A stretch of 64,000 nt of DNA from Onychomys torridus (GCF_903995425.1 NC_050463.1:3352294-3416293), one strand, 5' to 3'; shown: positions 36,801 to 48,490, numbered from the stretch's first letter. The notes: a model not told the origin generated them from the letters alone. Translations and numbers: made by a program.

Positions 36801-36896
36801 GACATATATTTTGGACAGTCATTGGAATACTTATGCTCTGACCTAGACAAATTTAATACACAATACATTGTGTCTAAGTTTCATTGTTTTACTCAG
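33836..36896. other. Unassigned, possibly further ERV-derived sequence
   Basis: Directly 3' of the class I integrase remnant one would expect env and an LTR, but I recognise neither. Open stretches at 33839-34102 and 34257-34460 lack clear env features. The remainder is AT-rich without a supported gene. Confidence 0.4.
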
Positions 36897-37010
36897 AATC
36901 TAAAGCTTGCTAAATGTCTGGCTTTTTCCATGTTGTTTAAGACCATTTGGATGTGTAAATACTTTACCACATTTATTACATTCATGGGATTTCTTTCCAA
37001 TACAAGCCTC
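36897..37010 (-). pseudogene. C2H2 zinc-finger fragment, antisense
   Basis: The minus strand encodes a Gly-Lys-Lys-Ser-His-Glu-Cys-Asn-Lys-Cys-Gly-Lys-Val-Phe-Thr segment followed by Leu-Lys-Gln-His, a finger with linker. It resembles the finger near 22385-22440 of the main gene (acatatccaagtgttcttaaacaacatg against acacatccaaatggtcttaa on this strand). No KRAB exon or further fingers are nearby, so it is an isolated fragment. Confidence 0.8.
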
Positions 37011-37012
37011 CA

Positions 37013-37115
37013 TAAGATCTGACCTGTCTTCTGGTGTCAGAGAGAAGTAGGCAAGCATATACATTCATGCAGGCACACACAAATAAAAAGCAAAATAAAT
37101 AAAGGTTAACAGAAA
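37013..37115 (+). mobile_element. B2 SINE 3' fragment
   Basis: Agatctgacctgtcttctgg and the A-rich, aataaa-containing tail match the 3' half of B2. The head is missing; its start abuts the zinc-finger fragment. Confidence 0.7.
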
Positions 37116-38539
37116 TTGAAATAAAACCTATGAGGAAAGCTCCAGACCATGTTGAAGAGAAGTGTGAGGCAGTCCTCAGCAGCCATCAGGCAGGTGGGAT
37201 ACCTACCTCCTAGCTGAAACACAACCTCTGAAACCCACTGGGATGATGTTCCCCCATGACCCACTCTGCCTCCCAAACCCACACTCCTGGTCATCTTCAC
37301 ATGGCCAGCCCTCCCCTGCAACTCCAGCACTCTGCATAGGCACAGGCACATCACACTCGAGTTGGAAGAACAAGTGAGTGACTGGTCTCCCAGCAGACCT
37401 GCCACACCAACCAGACCCTAAACCCCAGAGCACATACTGTGCCCTTTCCCCTCCTATCACAGCACCAGCAAGGTATCTAGGCCTGATCCCAACTCTAGTG
37501 GAACTCCACTGCTCTGGTACAGTCCTAAGCAACCAGCAAGCAGGTTTGACAGACCTGCCTCCAGGCTGCACCACCACTAACACAACTCACTGAATTCTGT
37601 TCCCCCTATATACGCTCCTCCACCCAAACTCATGCATCTAGTCATCCTTCTGGTAGCCAACCCTGCCTAGCAACCCCAGAAGACTACATAGGCACCAGGT
37701 CAAAACACACATTTGGTCCGAGGATTCATAGAGGTAAGAAGTCTAGGGGCTGTTGCTCTGCTTCTCTGATCTTTCAACTTTTATCCTCAGTATCTGACCC
37801 CAGGGGGTTTTTGTTAAGAATAATTAAGATCATGCTTCTTCTGGAATACAACTTTTGGGGCATAAACTCATGAAAAAGTCACTTACCTGTAGCTTTGCAG
37901 CCACTAGCACATGCAAAAACTCAACACAGGGATTCCCATCAAAGTCACTGTCTCATGGCCTAAGTTTTCCTTTTTTACCAAGCCCACTGAGGGAGTATGG
38001 GATTTTTCTGTTGCAGTCTTTCTGCAACAAACTCTACAGGTGTTTTGGCTTCAAACACCACCAGAGTTAGCCCCTTACCACTGAACAGCTCTGCTTTCAG
38101 GCAGTTTCTGCCTCATGTGTTTCTTCTGCAGGATCCCCTGTATGAAATTATCATTGAGCCAGCTTCCTCTCCCAGTGTGTTGTGGACTTTCCCTGGATCC
38201 CCTTCTTGAGCTTCTGCCTCACTAGGTAGTTGTCTTGACACCAGCTTGAGCTTCTACTGTTCCACACATCGGCAGTCGGGCTCATACTTCACCATCATCT
38301 TTACTGTCATGATCAACAGGTTTGATGAGACAATTGGGAATTCTTAGAGTTTAAAAAAAGTTTTTAAAAAGAGAGTTTTTCCCACATAAAAAAATGGGAA
38401 AAACTATTTGGAGGGAGTGAGTTAGGCCTCTGTTCAAAATGACTTAAAATGGAACAACTAAATGAAGGGATAATCAACATAACTGGATTGACATGTTAAT
38501 TTTCCTTCTGATAATTCTAATTATCAGTGGAAATTCTTC
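37116..38539. other. Unassigned G+C-richer sequence
   Basis: A C-rich stretch (37130-37730) with overlapping short frames and no recognised domain, then mixed sequence. It could be an L1 or LTR 5' region but no signature is clear. Confidence 0.4.
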
Positions 38540-40034
38540 ATTTTTTTTTCTAAAAAGTTGTTTGATATGAATGCCAAGATACAGGATTTAGAAAAACTTA
38601 TTGAAACATGTCATAGAGATATTCAGATCCAGACAGAGGAATTTAAAGCAGAACCAATATTACTATTACATTAAAAGATTAGAAGGTAACAGCCCAATAT
38701 TTTCAAACAAATAACCTTAATTTACCAGTCACCTTACAGGAACAACTGCCACATGACAGATATCTCCAGGGCTGTGGAAGAGCTGACTGGATTTTTGTGA
38801 AAATGTCAGATTTTTAGATGTTTACAGAAATGATACTCCCATATCATTCACCTTTTGTGAAGCAGATGTTAAATCATGGTCCACTAGTAATAGAATTTTT
38901 CCATAAGTTTGGATAGACTTGGTTAGAGCAGTATTAGAGTCTGGTCTTCAATTTTAGTGGAGAACCTGGTGGAAAGATGAGGCTAGGGTCCTTGAACAAT
39001 GAGGTAGGGCTAGAGGTATTAAAATCATCCAAGACCAACTTCTTGGAGAAGTGCAATGTACAAAGACAGTCTCTATATGATGACCACATCTTGGTTTCAT
39101 ACAGTGCAGCAGATTTGAATATTTGAGACAGAATTGAAGAAATTAGAATGAAAATTAAGTTATTTCCTAAAGTTAAACAGGGCCCAAAAGAAACCTTCAC
39201 TGATTTTTTTTTTTTACAAAGATTGATTTCAGCTGCAAGTAAAATGATACCTAATTCAGAAGCTAGACAAATAATAATGGAATTTTTGGATTTTGAAAAT
39301 ATTAATTCACAATGCCAAAGGTAAATGTGACCTTTAAAGGCAAGATCACCACCCATAGGGGAATAGATCCAACATACAGTCAATATTGAATCTCATAACT
39401 GTGATGATGCTTCAAGAGGAGAGATTTCCAGAGGCTTTAAGAAAAAATCAAAACATCAGGTGTTTTTATTGTGGCAAACAAGGTCACCTAAAAAGAGATT
39501 GTAGGGATAATCCAAACAGAAAGCTCCTCCCTTCTAGAGTATACAAGACATGTGGCAGGGCAGACTAAGCCCAATGATGTACATCAACTAAGGAACAGAG
39601 AGGGTTATCCTTTGCTATCAGAGAAATCCTTGGGGGGGACCTCTCACAGGTCCCATGTCATATTTAGTTCAGTCATTCCATGACCCCATGGGGGAATCTC
39701 CTTCCCAGAGCAATTAAAGGACTAATTGCCTATTGTAGATGATAAAACTGTTTTGGAAGATAAAACAAAAATTTTGGAAGGAACAATAAAGCAAATATGT
39801 TAGCAGACTTCTATAAATGATCAAAGACCAAAGCTAAAGTTATAAATGATTAACATAGTAATTGAAGGTCTTGTAGACACAGGGACAGATGTCATAGTAA
39901 TTGCCCCAGAATCTTGGCATCCAAATTGGCTCCTTCAAGACAGAAATGTTTGGTTGGGGATTTAGCTCAATGGTAGAGCGTTTGCCTAGCAAGTGCAAGG
40001 CCCTGGGTTTGATCCTCAGCTCTAAGAGAGATAG

Positions 40035-40128
<94 letters not shown>

Positions 40129-40262
40129 GTTCAGTTTTTATAGATTGGAAAATTATTTTGGGTAAAACAAAGCACAAGATGGGTTGATGTACAGGGCCAG
40201 AAGGACAGGGAGGAAAATAAAGCCAAATGTTGCTAATATACAATGAAATTATTAGGATATGA
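38540..40262 (+). pseudogene. Class II ERV gag-pro remnant, interrupted by an ID element
   Basis: It is collinear with gag-pro of the complete ERV. A coiled-coil gag segment lies at 38540-38650 and capsid sequence near 38840-39080 (Val-Lys-Gln-Met-Leu and a Leu-Leu-Gly-Glu stretch). The major homology region at about 39175-39225 includes Phe-Thr-Asp-Phe, and a CCHC zinc knuckle of pattern Cys-Phe-Tyr-Cys-Gly-Lys-Gln-Gly-His lies at 39464-39505. A protease motif Val-Asp-Thr-Gly-Thr-Asp is at 39875-39895. Several stops break it. Pro resumes after the ID at 40132 and fades by 40262. Confidence 0.85.
39951..40122 (+). mobile_element. ID SINE with expanded (GATA)n/(GA)n tail
   Basis: A tRNA-Ala-derived ID core (39957-40022; gatttagctcaatggtagag A box and ggtttgatcctcagct B box side) is followed by GATA repeats (about 40031-40080) and GA repeats (about 40086-40124). 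AGAAATGTT is duplicated at 39942-39950 and 40123-40131, so head, core and microsatellite tail form a single insertion. Confidence 0.95.
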
Positions 40263-40269
40263 TCTGGTA

Positions 40270-40560
40270 AACCATTTCTATCAATCCATTTGCTGCCCAA
40301 GACTCATTTAGCTCATCTACGTACTGTCCATTCTGCTTTCCTGATTTCTACATGTCTGAATAGATGATTTCCCTCTATTCTACTTTCCCCTTTTTCTTTG
40401 CCCAGCAACACTGCCTATCCCTTCTCTGCCTAGCTATTTGGCTGATCATCTTTTTATTAGGCCAATCAGGTACCTTAGGCAGGCAAAGAAATACATATTT
40501 ACATTGTTACCAAATGCAACATAAATAAATGCAACACATCTTTATATAGTTAAACAATGC
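40270..40560 (-). mobile_element. LTR fragment related to the one at 13.1-13.5 kb
   Basis: The minus strand carries the ttgtttaactatataaagatg and acctgattggcctaataaaa segments of the 13077-13476 LTR in the same order. The 3' end with a primer site is not present. Confidence 0.6.
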
Positions 40561-40569
40561 AAACTTGGG

Positions 40570-40985
40570 GTTCACTACTATGGGATATCTTTCTGTATAA
40601 TTTGAATATGTGTGGCTCCCATTGGATAAATAAATTTTTATTGGCCTATGGCAGGGCATCATGGAGACAGGAGGGAAAATCCAAAGGAGATAGTAAGAGA
40701 AGAAAGGCAAAGTGAAGAAATGCCAGCCTGTTGTCCAAGGTGCAACATGAACTGGGACACAGGTAAAGACACAAACACATGGTGATACATAGATTAATAG
40801 CAATGGGTTAAGTTAAGTTATACAAGCTATTTAGCAAGAATCCTAAGCCACAGGCCATACAGTTTGTAATTCATATTAAGCCTCTGAGTTATTATTTCAT
40901 AAGTAGCCTCAGAATGACAGGGCTGATTCTGACCAGAGAAACTTCAAACTACAGTTCACAGTGTGATATACTATCCCACTATATT
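40570..40985. mobile_element. LTR-like repeat, orientation ambiguous
   Basis: Its plus strand aligns with the 1204-1752 LTR-like repeat (ataaataaa...attggcc, then agcaagaatcctaag). However, on the minus strand it is preceded by an agacaaaaaggagggaa purine tract and by ERV 3' sequence (40986-41560). Both ends read approximately TAGTGGGAT on opposing strands. Confidence 0.5.
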
Positions 40986-41560
40986 CCCTCCTTTTTGTCT
41001 AGATGAAAAAGAAAGGTTTTAACTCTAATATAGCAAAACGACATACAACAAGAATAATAACATTCTGAATGCCTATTCCATTTGTATTTGGCAAATTCAG
41101 AAAAAACTAGTCTATTATATATCTTATCTTGGTGAGTTCAAAGTTTTGTAACTAATTTACCTTCTATCATAACTCAGGAAAACTCTAATTATCTGTGTCA
41201 AGGAATTGAAAAGGATATAATATTACGTTAGTAAACATGAAGTGCAGAGCAAAAACTTCCAAAGTACAGAAATGACAGAATCAGCTGGCTGCCTGGATAG
41301 TCACCCAGGATTTGTAATCTTTGGGACATTCTCTTTCAGCCTACAGGTCTAGAATATCTAACAGACTTTACAATGAAGCATGAACTTTGAAGGACTTTCC
41401 CATCTTTTCTTGGCAAAGTCACTATTATTTGTGTCCTACATGTCCAGTTTTGATGGTACACTGTTAGCACTTGAGGCGAGGGCATGTTTCTTGTCCAAAT
41501 GTCTACATTTGACACACTGAAAACAAACTCCATATAAGGGTTCTTTGATGCCCATCATCT
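40986..41560 (-). mobile_element. 3' noncoding region of a class II ERV, antisense
   Basis: The minus strand is collinear with 51070-51733 of the complete ERV. It shares gcccttgcctcaa-type sequence, tggacaagaaac, actttgccaag, a ctagacctgtagg segment and the ttagacaaaa-type purine tract at the end. This identifies it as the 3' internal end of a related element. Confidence 0.7.
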
Positions 41561-41770
41561 TTTTTTGAAGCAAACTGGTGCTAAGATGATCAGATAGGTC
41601 TCACTCCCATGAAAAACCTTATGTTACAAAACATTTTAAACACCATATTCTTTAGGTATTTGATGAGTGTGAGCACCACCTGTCTATTTCAATACATTTG
41701 TTTAACCTTGAAAACATACATAATATGACTACACGTTTGATTGTTATTGATGACTAAATACTAATCTGCA

Positions 41771-44024
41771 TTTCTTTTTTTCTGTTTTCTTTTTTTTTAA
41801 ATTATTTGTGTTTTAATTTTACATATCACCCATGGGATCCCCTGTCCTCCCCCTTCCTGCCTGCAGGCCCCACTTTCTCCCAGCCCCTCCCCTCCATTCC
41901 CATCTCCTATAGGGCCAAGACTCCCCTGGGGATTCAGCTCAACCTGGTAGATTCAGTACAGGCAGGTCCAGTCCCCTCCTTCCAGGCTGAGCAAAGTGTC
42001 CCTGCATATGCCCAAGGCTCCAAACAGCCAGCTCATGCACTAAGGACAGGTCCAGTCCCACTGCCTGGGTATCTGCCAAACAGTTCAAGCTATTCAATTG
42101 CCTCACTTATCCAGAGGGCCTGACCCTGTTGGGGCTCCAAAGCTTTTGGATCATAATTCATGTATTTCCATTAGTTTGGTTATTTGTCCCTGTGGTTTTT
42201 CCAATCTTGGTCTCAACAATTCACACTCTTACAGTCCCTCCTCTTTCTCAACAATTGGTGTCCTGGAGCTCCACCTGGAGCCTGGCTGAGGATCTCTGCA
42301 TCCACTTCCATCAGTTATTGGATGAGAGTTCCAGCATGACATTTAGGGTGTTTGGCCATCTGATCACCAGACTAGGTCAGTTCAGGCTTTCTCTCAATCA
42401 TTGCCAGTAGTCTACAGTGGATGTATCACTGTGGATTTCTGGGGACCTCTCTAGCACTTTGCTTCTTCCTGTTCTCATGTGGTCTACATTTATCATGGTC
42501 TGTTATTCCTTGTTCTCCCTTTCTGTTCTTGATCCAGCTGCTCCCCTAAGCTCTCTTTCCCTCAAACCTTGCCCTTCATTACTCCCACTCTCATCCAGGT
42601 TGTTCATGTAGATCTCATCCATTTCTCTGTCTTTGGGCAATCCCTGTGTCTTTCATAGGGTCCTGTTATCTAGGTAGCCTCCTTTGAGTTGTGAGTAGCA
42701 GTCTTGTTTTACAGCTGATATCCACCTATGAGTGAGTACATACCATGTTCATCCTTCTGAGTCTGGGTTACCTCACACAGGATGACTTTTCTAGATCCTT
42801 CCATTTTCCTGCAAACCTCATGATGTCATTGTTTTTCTCTGCTGAGTAGTACTCTATTGTGTATATGTGCCATAATTTCTTTATCCATTCTTCAGTTGAA
42901 GGGCATCTAGGTGGTTTCCAGGTTCTGGCCATTATAAACAATACTGATATGAATGTAGCTGAGCAAATGCCCTTGTGGTATGATTGAGCATTCTTTGGGT
43001 ATATGCCCAAGAGTGCTACAGCTGGGTCTTGGGGGAGATGGATTCCCAATTTTCTAAAGAAGCACCATATTGATTTCCAAAGTGGCTGTACAAGCTTGCA
43101 TTCCCACCAGCAGTGGAGGAGAGTTCCCCTTGCTCCACATCCTCTCTAGCATAAGCTATCTTCAGTATTTTTGAACTTAGCCATTCTGACAGGCGGAAGG
43201 TGGTATCCCAGAGTCATTTTGATTTGCATTTCCTGGATAATTAGGGATGTTGAGCAATCTTTCAGCCATTTGAGCTTCCTCTGTGGAGAATTCTCTGTTT
43301 AGTTCTATAGCCCATTTCTTAATTGGACTGTTGGGCATTTTGATGTCTAATTTCTTGAGTTCTTTATATATTCTGGATATCAGCCCTCTGTTAGATGTGG
43401 AGTTGGTGAAGACCTTTTCCCATTCTGTCAGCTGTTGCTTTGTCTTGTTGACCATGTCCTTTGCTCTACAAAAGCTTCTCAGTTTCAACAGGTCCCATTG
43501 ATTGATTGTTTCTCTCAGTGTCTGTGCTACTGATGTTATATTAAGGAAGTGTTCTCCTGTGCCAATGTGTTTAAGACTACTTCCTACTTTCTCTTCTCTC
43601 AGGTTCAGAGTAACTGGATTTATGTTTAGGCCTTTGATCCACTTGGACTTAAGTTTTGTGCACGGTGACACATATGGATCTATTTGCAGCCTTCTATACA
43701 TTGACATCCAGTTATGCCAGCACCATTTTTTGAAGATGCTTTCATTTTTCCATTGTACATTTTTGGCTTCTTTGTTAAAAATTATTTGTTCATAGGTGTG
43801 CGGGTTAATGTCAGGGTCTTCAGTTTGATTCCATTGTTCCATATGTCGTTTTTTTTTTTTTGTTTTGTTTTTTTTTTGCCAGTACCAAGCTGGTTTTATT
43901 ACTGTAGCTCTACAGTAGAGCTTGAGGTTGGGGATTGTGATGCCCCAGAGATTGTTTTATTGTACAGGATTTTTTTTGGCTATCCTGGGTTTTTTGTTTT
44001 TCCATATGAAGTTGAGTATTATTC
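41771..44024 (-). mobile_element. LINE-1, antisense, 3' part of an L1 split by the ERV
   Basis: A T-rich start (reversed tail), 3' UTR to about 42760, then ORF2 on the minus strand with open stretches 42768-43049 and 43177-43842. The sequence breaks at TTATTC (44019-44024) where the ERV begins and resumes at 52038. The same L1 positions are continuous in the copy at 8.87-11.63 kb, which proves the interruption. Confidence 0.95.
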
Positions 44025-44328
44025 TGTAGTGGATATCCATCCCAGCATTGGCCTGGAAGTTTCAACCCCCATTGAGGCTTCGGTAATGGTCACGGCCACA
44101 AGGCAGGGCAGAGAAGGAAACGGGAGATGGAGGATCGAGAGGAGAGCGCGCGCTTGGTTCTGGGACCCTGGATGCTGGAGGTGGACCGAGGAGAGTTCTC
44201 CAGAGAACACCGCTAGACTGCACTATACCTTTGCCAGACCCTGCAACCTACACCTTCATTTGTAAGTTACCCCACAAAATAAACCTCCCTTTTAACTACG
44301 TGGAGTGGCCTAAATAATTTCACCAATA
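44025..44328 (+). mobile_element. 5' LTR (304 bp)
   Basis: It starts TGTAGTGG and ends CACCAATA, with AATAAA at 44278-44283. It differs from the 3' LTR at about 15 positions by eye. The end is TA rather than CA in both LTRs. Confidence 0.92.
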
Positions 44329-44330
44329 TC

Positions 44331-44347
44331 TGGCGCTCACATGGGGC
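44331..44347 (+). promoter_or_regulatory. Primer binding site, tRNA-Lys1,2 type
   Basis: TGGCGCTCACATGGGGC, two bases after the LTR, resembles the Lys1,2 site TGGCGCCCAACGTGGGGC with one base missing and CpG-type transitions. Confidence 0.8.
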
Positions 44348-44747
44348 AAATCCCAAAGGCCTAGGTGGCTCCCTCCCTCAGCCTCCTCCCCGACTGGCCT
44401 GGCGGGTACCTAAACCCGCCTGCAAAGTTAGCTTAGCCCCTAGACCAGCGAACACCCACTGTAAGTGAGGCCTTCCCACTCCTCCGAGTGCCGGTTCCCC
44501 GCCATCTTGGCTCCTGCCTTCAGCTGCCACCAGCCAAGGTAGCCAGCAGGCCCTGCTTTGGAGCTATACCAATGCCTCCTGCTGGCTGAAAAGTGCTACT
44601 GCACCCCCTGAAACCATGGAAAGGTAAGCTTATTTTAGTAAAAGTACTTGATAATTTTACCTTAAAACTGACTAACAAATTTTGAGGAATTCTTGTAATA
44701 TGGCTGACAACATTACCTCACAAGGATTTTAAAACCTTTTTGACTGT

Positions 44748-46380
44748 ATGATGAATGACATTCTCCTGGAAATATATGACCTCCCTAAGACATATTTGGC
44801 CTGTACCATTTTGACATTCATTTTAATAATTCACATAGTGTTCAAACACTGGTTTAATAATAAGAACAAAGATGAGTCATTATTGGGACTGATACAGGCT
44901 TTAAAAGATAGCAATGAAGGCTTACAGAAAAAGATTCTCTCTCTGGAATCTGCTGGCCAGTACTTACAAAACAAGCTTGTACCCAAAACTGCTTTTATTG
45001 ATAATAAATATGAGTATTTAATGGATAGAACACTAACTCTCCAGAGTGAAGTTGTAGCTACTCAGACACTATGTAAGGAAGAAAAATTATCATTACTTGA
45101 TAAGATAAGGTCCATGTAATCATGTGTTTCAGAAGAACATAAAAACTTCCATGATTCCATGAAAAATCTGGAATCCCTTACAAGAGAGGATGTTTACTCC
45201 CTGGAACAGACCCTAGGTGCTCGTTTACAAGCCCTGGAGGAAACTCTCAATAAACATGACAAGGGACCTAATAAGCAGAAGGGCAAGACCATACAGGTTG
45301 TAACATCTCCAAATGGCTCTCATTCAATGTCTTATCCTGTCATCATCCATGAGAAGCCAGCAGATGACACACACCCTGAGCCATATACGACATATACATT
45401 ACAACCAATTTCAACAAGGGACTTTAAAAATATAAAGGAAGCAGTAGTTACATATGGGATACACTCCACATATGTAAAACAGATGTTAAATTCATGGTCT
45501 ACCTCACATAGAATCATTCCAGATGACTGGCATCAGTTAATTTCAGCTGTTCTAGAATATAGCCAGCAGTTACAGTGGAAAAGCTGGTTGAGAGAAGAGG
45601 CAAGGAATTTAGAACAACAAGGTAAACTGAGAGGTTTTGAGATCTCCCAAGATCAAATACTTGGTGAGGGATATTTCGTTGACAGGAATGTACAAGCCAT
45701 TTATTATGAGCATACAATATCCCTATGTCATATAGCAGCTCTAAATGCTTGGGAAAAAATTCCAGAACCTGGGAAAAGCAACTGAGGTATTCACAAAGAT
45801 ATTTCAGGGACCAAATGAACCCTTCACTGATTTTTTACAAAGGCTGAACACAGCTATAACAAAAGCTGTATCAGATAAAGAATAAAGAAAAGTATTAACT
45901 AAGTCCTTGGCATTTGACAATGCTAATACAGAATGCAAAAGAATACTTACACCATTAAAGATCAGATCAGCTCCTTTGGAAGAATGGATTCAGTATACTA
46001 ATAGTGTTGAATCTCTTAACTACAGTAATGAGGCTTGGATGGGAAAGACAAATCCCAGAGGTGAAAGAAGGCCCCGTGGTACCGAATGTTTTAAATGTGG
46101 TACACCAGGTTATATAAGTAAAAACTGCACATGGGGCAATCCTAGAAGTAATACTCCTTCTAGGAATAGCCTAAACAGAAGACCCCAACCACCTCCTGGA
46201 TTATGTATAAGATGTGGCAAAGGCCGACATTGGACCAGTGAGTGCAGATCAAAAATAGATATACGAGGCAACCCTTTACTGGTGGGAAATGCCTCAGGGG
46301 GCCTCTTACAGGCCCCCAAATCAAATGTGGTAAGAACATTCTCAGCCACTGTGGAAGACATTCCTCTCCAGGACAACTGA
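44748..46380 (+). pseudogene. ERV gag, with two stops and one frameshift
   Basis: The first open part (44748-45119) has a hydrophobic stretch at residues 16-32 followed by a coiled-coil-like segment. A TAA at 45117 interrupts the frame, which then continues (45159-45785) into capsid sequence. The frame shifts near 45775-45784 into the major homology region (Phe-Gln-Gly-Pro, Phe-Thr-Asp-Phe-Leu), and a TAA follows at 45883-45885. The remaining stretch to 46380 carries two CCHC zinc knuckles near 46087-46130 and 46204-46250. Gag would form the particle shell and bind RNA; this copy cannot make it whole. Confidence 0.9.
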
Positions 46381-46796
46381 ATAAACCAATGCCTAATGTA
46401 AAAACCGATACTGCAATGGATGATAAAACAGCTCTGATAGATGAATCACAGTTTACAAAGAACACAATAAAACAAATATTTTGGCAGACTTCCATAAATG
46501 AACAAAGACCAAAGCTTAGAATTCGAATTATTGGCTTGGTTCTGGAGGGCCTGGCAGACACAGGTGCGGATGTGACTGTAATTACACCAAAATCATGGCA
46601 TCCATATTGGCCTCTTCAAGAGGTAGATGCCCAACTTTTAGGAATTGGCACCCTATCTCAGATAAAACAGAGTTCGAGATGGGTTGAATGCATAGGGCCA
46701 GAAGGACAGAGAGGAAGGCTGAAGCCATATGTAGCAAATGTAGCAGTAAAATCTATGGGGCCGAGATCTGTTACAACAGTGGAATACCCAGATTAA
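46242..46796 (+). pseudogene. ERV pro (aspartic protease), frame open
   Basis: Lies in the -1 frame relative to the end of gag and overlaps it by about 140 bases. The active-site motif Leu-Ala-Asp-Thr-Gly-Ala-Asp is at about 46551-46571, and a Gly-Ile-Gly stretch typical of the flap side follows. No dUTPase-like sequence is seen between the knuckles and the protease. The frame itself is open, but it depends on a broken gag for translation. Confidence 0.85.
46284..46334 (+). promoter_or_regulatory. -1 ribosomal frameshift site with predicted pseudoknot (gag-pro)
   Basis: The heptamer G-GGA-AAT (46284-46290) is phased in the gag frame as X-XXY-YYZ. Six bases later an 8-bp perfect stem (46297-46304 with 46310-46317) encloses loop CTTAC. 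The GTAAG at 46330-46334 is fully complementary to that loop, giving an H-type pseudoknot. A -1 slip here leads into the pro frame without a stop. Confidence 0.85.
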
Positions 46797-48490
46797 AATT
46801 CCTACACTCTCAGAAAAGGAATACAGGCCAATGCATGTTTCTAGGAATAATATCATAACATGCTATAAAAAACAGTCACCAACAATTCAGGCTGTACACA
46901 AACAGAGCACAACTGCTGTTGAACTCTCAGAAGTACCAACTGCCTTACCTTTAAAATGGCTAACTAATAAACCTGTCTGGGTTGGACAGTGGCCTTTGAC
47001 AAAAGAGAAGCTACAAGCTTTAGAACAGCTGGTTCAAGAGCAGTTAAATGCTCAACACATTGAAGAATCTACCAGCCCTTGGAATTCTCCTGTATTTGTT
47101 ATTTTAAAAAAGTCTGGTAATTGGAGAATGCTGACAGATCTGAGAGCTATTAATAAAGTAATTCAGCCAATGGGTTTGCTATAGACTGGGATGCCCTTGC
47201 CCTCTCTGCTACCCAAAGAATGGCCTATAATAGTTATTGACTTAAAAAACTGTTTCTTTACCATACCCTTATAAGAAAATGATAGAGAAAAATTTGCCTT
47301 CACAGTTCCTAATTATAACAATTCTCAGCCAGTCAAGAGATATCAATGGAAGGTCCTCCCACAGGGAATATTAAACAGCACTACCTTATGCCAATACTTT
47401 GTGCAAAAACCACTGGAGATAATTCGTGTAAAGTTTCCACAATCCATAATTTATGACTATATGGATGATATCCTATTAGCTGATCCAAAGTTAGACACAT
47501 TAGAAAGCATGTTTGAAGAAGTAAAAAAAGTTTTGCATTACTGGGGACTGCAAATTGCTCCTGAAAAAATACAAAGAGGAGATTCTATTAATTACTTAGG
47601 ATATAAGATAGAGTTACAAAAAATTAGACCCCAAAAGGTACAACTGAGGAGAGAGCGATTAAAGACTCTTAATGATTTTCAAAAGTTGTTAGGAAGCATT
47701 TCCAACTTATTGGGTATTATGGGAATACCCAAAGATGGACTACAAAATTTGGCTACTACTCTAGAAGGGGACAAAGAATTAAATAGTCCAAGAGAATTAT
47801 CAGCCGAAGCTGAGAAGGAATTGGCTCTAGTAGAAAAGACAATTCGAGAAGCACATGTGGATCGTGTGAAATGCATTCCTGTCATATTCCCCTCCAGACA
47901 TTCCCCCACAAGTATTTTGATGCAGAGGGAAGATATTATATTGGAATGGATATTCCTACCACGTAAACCAAATAAGAAATTAAAGATTTATATAGAAAAG
48001 ATCTCTGATTTGATTAAAAAAGGTAAATTAAGACTTCGTCAGTTGACAGGAATGGACGCAGCAGAAATTGTAGTACCTTTAACTAATGAGGAAATTTCAT
48101 CACTATGGAAAGATAATGAATACTGGCAGAGAGCCTGCAGTAACTTTTTGGGAGAGATTAACAACCATTATCCCAAAAGCAAGAGAATAGAATTCATAAA
48201 GAAGACTGAATGGGTCCTTCCTCACATTGTATGACACAAGCCAATTTCTGGAGTCCTGACATTCTATACTGATGCAAATAAATCAGGGAAAGCAGGATAC
48301 AAATCAGGAGACCTAAGTAAAGTTGTACAAAGTCCATACAGCTCTGTACAAAAGGCAGAACTGTATGCCATTCTTATGGTACTGATGGACTTCACAGAAC
48401 CCCTCAATATAGTCACTGACTCTCAATATGCAGAGAGAGTTGTTTTCACATTGAAACTGCTGAATTTATTCCTGATAATACAGAATTAAC
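46797..48490 (+). pseudogene. ERV pol: reverse transcriptase and RNase H, multiple stops
   Basis: RT starts after pro in another frame. The N-terminal fingers lie at 46950-47170, the first catalytic Asp region (Ile-Asp-Leu-Lys) near 47235, Leu-Pro-Gln-Gly near 47357 and Tyr-Met-Asp-Asp near 47458-47470. The thumb and connection run to 48234. RNase H follows, with Tyr-Thr-Asp near 48260, Ala-Glu-Leu near 48355 and Thr-Asp-Ser near 48415. In-frame stops are TAG 47182-47184, TAA 47272-47274 and TGA 48232-48234. Frameshifts occur near 48440 and at the TA run near 48540-48550. Confidence 0.9.

Noticed and set aside
39957..40022. Possible tRNA-Ala gene
   Set aside because: It is the tRNA-derived head of an ID SINE with target duplications and a repetitive tail.
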